Of a stretch of DNA of 64,000 bases, positions 54,510 through 62,614 are shown piece by piece (the stretch's first letter is position 1; each line of letters starts with the position of its first letter). The stretch covers positions 157,619,850 to 157,683,849 of the forward strand of contig OX465283.1 of NCBI GenBank assembly GCA_949987705.1, read 5' to 3'. The notes under the pieces are model-generated. The model was not told the origin of the DNA and made no database searches. It was given only the letters and a program-made list of their open reading frames with translations. Origin of the DNA: Thereva unica (lineage: Eukaryota; Arthropoda; Insecta; Diptera; Therevidae). The translations under genes and the position numbers were made by a program.

Positions 54510-55086
54510 TATACTGTCTCTGTCTCTCTCTCTGCCTCTGTCTCTGTCTCTGTCTCTGTCTCTGTCTGTCTGTCTGTCTGTCTGTATGTCTGTCTGTCTG
54601 TCTGTCTGTATGTCTGTCTGTCTGTCTTTCTGTCTGTCTGTATGTCTGTCTGTTACGCTTTCACGCCTAAACCACTGGACCGATTTTGATGAAATTTGCT
54701 ACAGACATAGTTTAGACCTTGGAGACGGACATAGGCTACTTTTTTTTGGAGAAAAAAAGGGTTGAAGGGGGGGTGAAATGGGGTTTAATAAGTTGGAAGG
54801 GGATTTTTTTTCTTTACTTTTTTTCTATTGTATAAAAAGTAACTGACTGACAGACAACGCACAACCTAAACCGGTAGAGCTATAGGGCTGAAATTTTGAC
54901 AGTGCATCCCTTTAATGACGTGGACATCCGCTAAGAAGCGATGTTTCGAAATTCATCCCCTAACGGAGTGAAATGGGGTTACCAAACTACCGGAGCTATA
55001 GGGCTGAAATTTTTTAAGGAAAACATTGCACATAGTAAACAGTTTTTATTTAAAGGCGTTGCAAGGCGCGCCGGGTTTTATGCTAG
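54510..55086 (+). mobile_element. Helitron-like element, copy 2, with CTGT microsatellite
   Basis: Begins in a long gtctct/ctgtctgtctg array (54513-54652), then gttacgctttcacgcctaaa, ccgattttgatgaaattt, about 1.2 units of the 118-bp core, and the shared 3' end ggcgttgcaaggcgcg, ccgggttttatgctag followed by T. The 5' terminus is lost in, or replaced by, the microsatellite. Overlapping frames of Leu/Ser/Val/Cys repeats in this array are not genes. Confidence 0.65.
54513..54652 (+). repeat. CTGTCT / CTGT microsatellite
   Basis: First gtctctgtctctg hexamer-type repeats, then ctgtctgtctgtctg tetramers interrupted by tatgt. It is much longer than the equivalent ctgtctgtctg stretch of copy 1 (about 45100). 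Confidence 0.9.
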
Positions 55087-55655
55087 TATGAATATAAAAC
55101 GAACTTAAGCTTGCCAAACAGTTTTCAAAATGGCCCCCAAATTCCCCAAAATCCGCCGATTCCATCACTTCATTAATATCCTCAACAAAATCTGCATAAT
55201 TTTATGATCACGTTGACAGTGAGCCAAAGCACTCTTATCCACATTGAATCGAATAAATTCATAAAATCCACCCCAGCTCCAGGGTCCCCAGTTCCCCCCC
55301 CCCCCCCCCTATCCTAAGTCCCCCACCCCGGCCCCAATAAAGCCAAATTAAAACAAAACTCTACAAATTAATGGAGACACGCCACAACTAAAATTGCTGC
55401 GTAGTGCGGGCGTCCATGATACCGTCGTCGAGCTATCCGTAAAAGCTTAGCCAAGGATTTTTTTTAAATAATGTTTTGATTAAAAGTTATTGCGGCAATT
55501 TGTATTAATTTATTATTGTCAGATCCAAGGAATATTTTAATTCGACCCTGGCACGCCATGCACCCCCGTCTGCACTGGTGGTAGTAGTGGGCCACTCAAG
55601 CAATCTGCAGACGACAGGCGGAGGCTTTCAGTGCCGCAAGATTAATGGAGATCGG
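55087..55655. other. Unassigned; poly-C tract near 55292-55309
   Basis: More balanced composition, possible unique DNA. A run of about 17 C lies near 55293. No gene supported. Confidence 0.4.
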
Positions 55656-55952
55656 TTAGTAGTGGGAGCAGGAGGAGGCAAAGGACTCCTTTTTACCTAC
55701 ATTCCAAAAAATAATTGCATTTTTATACTTTTGTAATTCACATGGCAAGGATCGACTGAAAACATCTCGGATATCGCGTCCTTTTTTGGCCGTAAATCCT
55801 CCGGTAAACATTCCTCGTGCTTTTTGTTCATCAAGATGCAATTGTAGTAGTTGTATGCGGGGCCGCTGCTGCTTTGGTGTAGGATCAAGAAATATTCGGG
55901 ATATCATAGTGAGAGGGTCATACCAGACGGAACTAATCCTTTTAAAGGACAC
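55656..55952 (-). other. Open frame with protein-like composition, unidentified
   Basis: The minus frame reads DPTPKQQRPRIQLLQLHLDE, QKARGMFTGGFTAKKGRDIR and DVFSRSLPCELQKYKNAIIF. Charged and hydrophobic residues alternate as in a real protein rather than translated AT-rich DNA, but I recognise no family. A weak acceptor (ctacaccaaag) precedes KQQ-coding sequence, and no good donor follows DVFS. It could be an exon, a transposon gag fragment or chance. Confidence 0.25.
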
Positions 55953-56674
55953 AATTCTTCGGTGCCTTGGGTTGTCTGACGGAGGTTCTTCCGAACCAAA
56001 AAAGTTAATTGAGAGATGAAAAGTCTCAAGTTCCTTGAATCCTTAAGCGTGATATTCAGGAGACAAAAAAACTTGTTCTGAGGCATTACCGAAATCTTTT
56101 TCTTGGGCTAAAATAGAATTTTAAGCAGCAGGGAGGAGGTCCTTTGTCGTGAAAGGGATAAAGGTACAAGTATATAAATAGAGTCTCTACGACTATTTCA
56201 AAATGAAAATAAAAAAAAAGGATTTCATTTCCTTGGGAAATTGCGTGCAACCTCCAGACTTGCCTTTCAATGGTTCTCGGATCCTTTGTCCTGTGTATTG
56301 AATGTCTTTAGGACTTTTATGGTTTGTTTATGTTTATTCACGATGATGGTTTGCCCCAATATTTTTAGGAGTGGTTTTTTTTGAGAATGTTTTGTTACAG
56401 GACAACAGGCTCAGCATGAAGTATGGGAGTGTGTTGCGGTCAGACCTCTGGACACACTTCGATAAAAAAATCAAAATAAAAGAACCAAAATAAACAAAAA
56501 TAAAATGTTTCCTGGTGCCACCCCATATCAAAACAATAATTACTAAATAAAATATTTATAATAATAAATCTTAAAACTAAGTGAGCCCGCTAACACTTCG
56601 TTCACAAAGCAGAAGGTCTAGGCGATATCCTTTGAGGCCTGGTCTTCGCAACAGATTACGCAGAAACCTCATAC
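55953..56674. other. No recognisable feature
   Basis: AT-rich sequence with no long frame. It ends at the 8-bp duplication of the hAT-like element. Confidence 0.4.
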
Positions 56675-57631
56675 TAGAGCTGAGCCGGACTTACACGAGG
56701 CAGTACATTTGTCCCTTACACGATGGCCAATTGTACTGAGGCCTCGAGTTTTTTAAATGTTCCGGTTCAAAAATTATGTACTACTTCGCTTTGTATGAGC
56801 GCAAATCGAAATAAATTCATTCTTTATTTTCGATTTTTAACATACAGTATTGGCCAAAATTAAAGCACACCCTTAATTCAATAGAATATTTGCCAACCTA
56901 ATGCTTAAACTTTAGGGTCGAAACGATTAATAGTGAGTAATATCGTAAATGATAAAAAGGTACGAGGCAACGGGCCGGGTTTCACCCTTTCATCATGGTG
57001 GAAGACTGAAAAAAAAAAAACATCCGGAGCACTCTGCTTAAAAGGACCATTGGACCTGACATAGTAAACTCACTGTAACTTCCTAAAGGTTTCCACTTCG
57101 CAATAAACCAACAAAAACAACCGACGCAAAGCCGTAGAAGCTGCATTAGTCAGTCGAAGACCCGCTAAAAAGTAACTGATATCGGTGGGGAAAATATATG
57201 AAATATTGAAAGGGGTGCTTTAATTTTGGGGAATACTGTACATGAGCAAAGGAGTCGAGGTGCAGTTAAATCCACATACACCAACTTGAAGTGAGGCGAA
57301 GTGCGATTTGCATTGGCAAATTTAAAGATACATTGTGGAGGCATCGTTTTTTTACTGTCTTACAGTTACACTGGGCAGTTTAATTATTTCTTCTTATGGG
57401 GGAGTAAAATATCAAATTTAAGCTGGTGGTGAGATTGTAAATACGAACTGGAGAGACATTTCTTACATTTTATGAGGGAGTGAAATTTTGTACAGGAGAG
57501 ACAATAATTTACTTGTTTTTCTCATTTTAGCATTACAATAGCACATTTGAAGTGCGACATTGTACTGGCTCAAAAGAAAAAAAAGGCATCTCTTACAAAC
57601 TCATTATATAATCGTGTCCTACGCAACACTA
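56675..57631. mobile_element. hAT-like non-autonomous element, copy 2, with nested TA element
   Basis: Starts tagagctgagccggactta and ends gtgtcctacgcaacacta, as in the 30157-30979 copy. The 8-bp duplication cctcatac lies on both sides (56667-56674, 57632-57639). A 394-bp TA-flanked element interrupts it at 56845-57238, so the host copy itself is only about 560 bp, shorter than copy 1 mainly because it has fewer internal tandem units. Confidence 0.78.
56845..57238. mobile_element. Tc1-like non-autonomous element, 394 bp
   Basis: Ends cagtattggccaaaattaaa and tttaattttggggaatactg are inverted, with gcacaccc / ggggtgc continuing the pair. TA on both sides (56843-56844, 57239-57240). The CAGT start and TA duplication fit Tc1. 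No transposase frame. Confidence 0.75.
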
Positions 57632-57639
57632 CCTCATAC

Positions 57640-58462
57640 TAGTTCCGAGGAGTCACAGCAGGGCGTTGTTCCACTCTTGCGTTAGAGGATGCGGTCCTCC
57701 ATAATCTCCGATATTTTAGCTTGCACTTCAACTCAGGTTTCGTGGCTGATCCGTCCCCTCAAAGCCTTCCCGTTCGTCAAAGTTAAATACAGGTGATCTC
57801 TGATTTTTCTAAGCCCGGATGTGACCCACCTGTCGCTGCCGTACTCGCCGCAGCAGCCTTTTCCAAGGGTTGAACCTGTGTCAGTTTGGAAATTTAGACG
57901 TCTCGCTCGGTCTCCTCTTTAGTTAGGATCGAGTTATTAGCTATACCTCACGCGACTCGGGATGGTAAGCTTGATTCAATGCCGTTTGTTGTAACTCTGA
58001 ACAATCGACTGGAACTTTATTTTGTCCGACTGGTCACACTCATGTGCAGTACCGGCCTTCTCATTCCTAGCAAACTAGTCAAGAATGAAAAGAGCTCTTT
58101 GGTACTGGCCCCGCATGTGCTTACCATCTGACCAGGATGGATGCTTTCCAGGATTTGGTTTGCCCGGCCGATCCAAAAAGGGAGTGTGTTATCGCTGGCA
58201 CTCACCCGATTGGTGGTCGTCGCATTTGCCGTGTCCATTCTGGAAGCGAGTAACTTTTCCTATGACGAGGTTCAAGGTAGTATTTGTACAAGTGTACTAT
58301 GGCTGGAAGTCGCTGCACAATTGGCTATTGCCTCCACACTAAAGCAAAGCATTTTTTTTGTTTTTGTTAATACATTGGCTTATAAGTCGGGAAAGGCGAA
58401 GGTGAAGAGGGTTGAGGGGGCACTGTCGGTGCTGGGTCGGGTCATACCTCGACACTGCGGTG
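57640..58462. other. Unassigned, possibly decayed LTR gag
   Basis: Minus frames contain LPFWIGRANQILESIHPGQ and a frame-shifted PFWIGR-P-x-P variant, faintly like the P-P-F-W-x-x-x-P-x-x-W-F start of gypsy gag. The rest does not align convincingly by eye, so I do not call it. Confidence 0.25.
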
Positions 58463-58558
58463 GTAGCACGTAAATTGTTTCAATCGACCTCTTCATACAA
58501 AAATTCAAGATTTTTGTATGAAGAGGTCGATTGAAACTTAAAAGAACTTACGTGCTAG
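58463..58558. repeat. Perfect hairpin inside family X copy
   Basis: Left arm 58477-58504 (gtttcaatcgacctcttc then atacaaaaat) and right arm 58510-58537 are perfect inverted copies of 28 bp around tcaag. Outer gtagcacgtaa (58463-58473) and ttacgtgctag pair as well. Family X at 29.36 kb reads ttgacactagtctagaaa across this site, so the hairpin is an insertion here. Confidence 0.75.
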
Positions 58559-59190
58559 CACCCCTGGTCTAGAAAATGTTGCCAGGAACACTCTCGGATC
58601 GTACACCTCGACAAAGCCTGGGTTGCCTTGCACAGGTATTCCGTTGGCGATCTGTAGGTGGTGGGTATGTGGTCGAACAGTGTCGGATCGTCCACCCCGG
58701 TACCTCGGCACGGTATAGGAAACGCTGCAAGGAAAATTGTCGGATCGTACACCTCGACAAGGCCTGGGAAACATTCCCCAGGTATTCGGTGATGGTCGGT
58801 ATGTGGTCTGTATGTATCTGTGTGTGATCTGACCGTGACGTACACCTCGACACGGTATATAAACAGAGAAGAAGACTTCTTCGGAAGGAGTCTGGTGAAA
58901 GACTGAATTTGGTCTGGTGAAGCGGTTTCTTTTATAGCTGGAAAGCTTTTTGGGGTAGGAAGCTTTAAAGCTTTGAAAAGAAGCTTTAAAAGAGAGAATC
59001 GCCTCTCTTTGGTCTGGTGGTTGAATATTTATTTTTCTAAAGCTAAGTTACAAATTATATATGGAGGAGTGAACGAAAATTGTGTTTGGAGGAAAAGAAG
59101 ATACAGTCATGAACGGTATCAGTTGTATAAAGATTCGGACATCACAAAAACTATAAAAATAATAGAATATAGCATAGTGATTCTTCTTTC
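58556..59190 (+). repeat. LTR-like dispersed repeat family X, longest copy
   Basis: Blocks in order: gtctagaaaatgttgcc, ggatcgtacacctcgaca (three times, about 58597, 58737 and 58839 with changes), gggaaacattccccaggt, cggtatataaacagag, gaatttggtctggtgaagc, gtaggaagctttaaagc. The cggtatataaacagagaag block looks like a TATA box, with the last part perhaps transcribed. The repeated gtacacctcgaca units are absent or fewer in the other copies. Right end uncertain. Confidence 0.55.
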
Positions 59191-59204
59191 TTCTTTCTTT
59201 GTGC

Positions 59205-59530
59205 CCCTTTAATCCCTCATGGGACATAGGGCGGAAACAGTTGCCCTCCAGCGGACTCTGTTTTGCGCGACAGCTCTCAGCTCTGACCAGGATCTCCCAG
59301 TTGTTGCGGCCTCTGCTAGTAGGGTCCTCCTCCAAGTTGTTCTTGGTCTTCCAACTCGACGGGATCCTTGCGGGTTCCAGTCAAGGGCCTGTTTGGCTAG
59401 GTTTTCGTTATCGCGTCGCAAGGTGTGGCCAACCCAATTCCATTTCCTTCGCCTGATTTGGTCGTCTATCCTTTCTTGGCCGGCACGGCGCCATAGCTCT
59501 TCATTTGAAATTCTATCTTGCCAGCGGATT
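59205..59530 (-). pseudogene. LINE 3' end, 5'-truncated
   Basis: Minus strand, from about 59530: R-W-Q-D-R-I-S-N-E-E-L-W (frame-shifted), RIDDQIRRRKWNWVGHTLRR, DNENLAKQALDWNPQGSRRV, GRPRTTWRRTLLAEA, then RSWSELRAVAQNRVRWRATV and ALCPMRD with a stop. The last 70 codons are open. Sister fragments are at 30034-30148 (minus) and 35645-35820 (plus). Confidence 0.7.
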
Positions 59531-59874
59531 ACGGGATTATTATAAACAAAAGATCAAAAGCACACAGAGGTTCGGTGCAGCCAAAATTAAAACGTAATAG
59601 TGTAGATCACCAGATATAGGAAATTGGAAACTTCAAACCAGGGACCAACAGTTCTAGAGGAGGATCTTAGAGGAAAACAATACCAGTAACAGTCTATGAA
59701 GCTAGTGATGATGAAAACTTATTTTCCTGGACTTCTAAAGAGTGTAGCCTTTTATTTTGTAAAATTTGGTTATTTTGACGGCAGAAATGCGCTAAGTTGT
59801 GAAAGCGGAAATGAATGGCACTCGAGTGGGATCTCATCAAAACTAATTAGTTCTTTTTTTCATCTTCGATGGCT
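59531..59874. other. No recognisable feature
   Basis: AT-rich gap between two minus-strand LINE pieces; no motif seen. Confidence 0.4.
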
Positions 59875-60730
59875 TTACACCCCAATTCGAGCCTTGGCCT
59901 CTATCAGCGTTTTCCTCCAGACGTCTCTCTGCTCCGCAGCTTGTCTCCAATTTCTTATATTGAGCAGTTTTGCTGCATCGGCCTTAATATTTTCCTCCCA
60001 CCTTGACTGGTGTTTGCCAACTGGTCCTCTACCATCTGGTAGTAAGTATAAGTACAGGGCTTTTTTTTGGTATCCTTGAGTCATCCATTGGGCCGTATAT
60101 CCTTCGGAGAACCTTCCTCTCAAATATATTGAACTTGTTTGCGGATTTTTGGGAGATATTCCATGCTTCACATCCATACATAGCTACTGTACGGATGATG
60201 GTTTTGTAGATTCTTATTTTTGTGTTTCTGTGGATGTTTCTGGATTTCATGACTGGTAGTAGTGAGAATTATGTTCTGTTTGCGGCGTTTATTCTTCGAT
60301 GCACGTCTATCCTTTCATCGTTGGCCTCGCTGACTGTGGATCCCAGATAGTTAAATTGGTTTACCCGTTCGAAGTTATGTTCCCCCCAGGTGGTGTTGTG
60401 GTTTCTTCTTTCCACCCTTGACTAAATTAGAATTTTACTTTTTTCTGCATTTATTTGCAGCCCTATATCTTTGGCTCCCTCTTCTAATTCCGTAAAAATT
60501 TCTCTAAGGTATGACAGTGATCTAGCAAAGGCAGTTTATATCATCGGCATATCCTGCCAACTGTTTTAATTTTTTAAGCAGGGTTGCGTTCGCATCAATG
60601 TTTACTTTGCGAATTATTCCTTCTAGGCAGAGATTATATAGCATGGGTGCCAGCCCATCGCCCTGCTTTAAGCCTTGCTTGACTGGGAAGGATTCCGTCA
60701 ATTCTCCTTGTATTCTAACTGCACACACTT
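59875..60730 (-). pseudogene. RTE-like LINE fragment with YADD
   Basis: Minus strand: AVRIQGELTESFPVKQGLKQ, GDGLAPMLYNLCLEGIIRKV, QLAGYADDINCLC (Y-A-D-D intact), a frame-broken thumb, then MKSRNIHRNTKIRIYKTIIR, TVAMYGCEAWNISQKSANKF, FERKVLRRIYGPMDD, and a C-terminus with GRGPVGKHQSRWEENIKADA and LLNIRNWRQAAEQRDVWRKT. It begins just before RT motif 4, so it is 5' truncated. Several frame changes make it dead. Confidence 0.72.
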
Positions 60731-62390
60731 CTTTTCTACCACAGTTTACTTTTGGTCCTGTTGGTCCATGAAGTTTAAATGTCTGTTCAATGGCTCATTA
60801 TTCATGATGTTTCCACAAAATGCGACCACTTCAGCAATTCATATTTTTCTACTTATTCAGGCTGTAATTTAACCAGGACCGAAATGTAACGAATAGAGTC
60901 AATTTGGTTTCAATGAATACGAATTTATCTGTTTAAAATACTTTTTTGTTTATAATAGAGAGATTAACTATTAGTTGAATGCAAACCGCCCACTTACCAC
61001 CATTAAGCGAACTTTTATTTTTAATGAATAGCGATTAATTCCGCTTCTGCAGGTTGCAATTGGAGTTGCATTAACATCATAAAATGTTTATTTAAACCAT
61101 TTGTGGAAAGGTAGGGTAAAGTTTAAAGTGGTTTTTATTCGTGGTTATCCGAGGACTTTTTCCAGTAAATAAAGTGTACATCGTCAATTACTCAAGGTTT
61201 AAGCAAACCCGCTGGATTATAAAGCATGATCCACTGAAGGGTTGGTTTTAAAATCATCGATTATATAAAACCCCTGAAATAACCAACCCCCAACCCCTGA
61301 AATAACCAACCCCAACCCGCAGTAATGCACCCTCTTTTCACTCTAGTCGTAATCATAATAAAATCCAAATTTTTAAAATCTAAACAAATCCGGGAATATT
61401 AAACGAATTGATTGAGCGGTAATTGGAGTCTCGTTAATGCGGTTTTCGGCTTATCCAATCTGGCAAATCGCGCGCCAATCCCGTCGTGTGTGTGGCGGTG
61501 ATTTTCAATAAACAAAATTCACCGGAAGTGAAATTAGTTTCTGTTTATGTTCGGCCCCGTGACAAATAAGCTTATTACGCTATTCAAATTTGGAATTTCG
61601 GTTTTTCCCCGTCAGCGCTGATTGATACTATTGATAAAATCCCGGACCCGCCCGAATAGAAAATGCACACGCCGTTTTGGGGCCATCGGTGGTATAACAT
61701 TCGAAATGGCCTAGACAGTGGAGAGAAAAACTCTCTATGAAATAAATCCTGTGTATGGCAACGTTAATTATTACCCACGATGGACTGTAAATACTACAAA
61801 TGGCCGCCACCGGCGAAAAATATTCAAATTGACTAAGGGAAAGATTGAATACTTTATGCTCGATTTTATGTTAGGCAAATTGGTCAAATTGTGATGGTAT
61901 AAAATATTATAAATTGGCCAAATCATTGGTGTTTATTTGTATAAGCAAATGGCACAAACAGTTCGACAGAGTACACGACCAGCACACGACGACCAGATTT
62001 ATCTCAATAAATTTCTCTTTGATGCATGCACACCCTAGAGCTCATAACGTGCCGCAGTTTGGTGAAACAATTTAGAGAGACATTTATGTTTTACCAGTGG
62101 TAGATGAGGTTGAAATGGATTTCTATGCTGTTAAATAAACCCAGTTGAAATTTTTAATTAATCCGGGTTTGCTTTTATAAAATTAGAAAAAAATGATTAT
62201 AATTTTTTTCCATCAGATCGGTCAAATCGGATTCTAAATCTGGGTTTTTCATATTTGCGCAATCAGCATCACGAAACCCACATTAATCACGTTCAACCTA
62301 GATTGTGGCAAATATTTGTTAAGTAAATACAGAGTTTTCCAAAGCAGATTCACCAGTTTGAAAATTAAGTATTTCTACATTATATATTAC
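60731..62390. other. Unassigned; small tandem duplication at 61268-61313
   Basis: cccctgaaataaccaacccc occurs twice in tandem at about 61268 and 61292. From 61.0 to 61.6 kb composition is more balanced, with TAAT-rich words (gcgattaattccg, tcgttaatgcgg), and may be unique DNA. No gene supported. Confidence 0.4.
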
Positions 62391-62614
62391 TAGCTGGAAC
62401 CGATAGACCTTGCTGCGCCCATAAGCCAATAGTATGGCGTGCGCCAAAACAATTGGGAATCTCAAAATCGCTTTTCCATTGGCAGTGAGAGTCTCAAATC
62501 CCACAACGAAAACACATTCGAAAATGAAAGTGTCATTATGTTCGTTTAAAACCCCAAATCACCTGTTCATCGCAATTCAACGGTCTCACTGCCATTCTTG
62601 TCGTGGTCAGATAA
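62391..62614 (-). mobile_element. Helitron-like short element (family W), copy 2
   Basis: On the minus strand it starts tctgaccacgacaagaatgg after A and ends ggttccagctag before T, the Helitron TC...CTAG form inserted between A and T. The body (ggcagtgagagtctcaaat, gcgccaaaacaattggg) matches 40868-41095. A LINE RT fragment starts immediately after it on the plus strand. Confidence 0.5.

Noticed and set aside
54322..54765. Open frames of 147 and 108 codons with long Leu/Ser/Val/Cys repeats
   Set aside because: They translate the CTGTCT microsatellite of a Helitron-like element; the repeats are open in several frames because of the period, not selection.
57660..58240. Gypsy gag gene
   Set aside because: Only a P-F-W-like word resembles gag and frames are broken; too weak to call.
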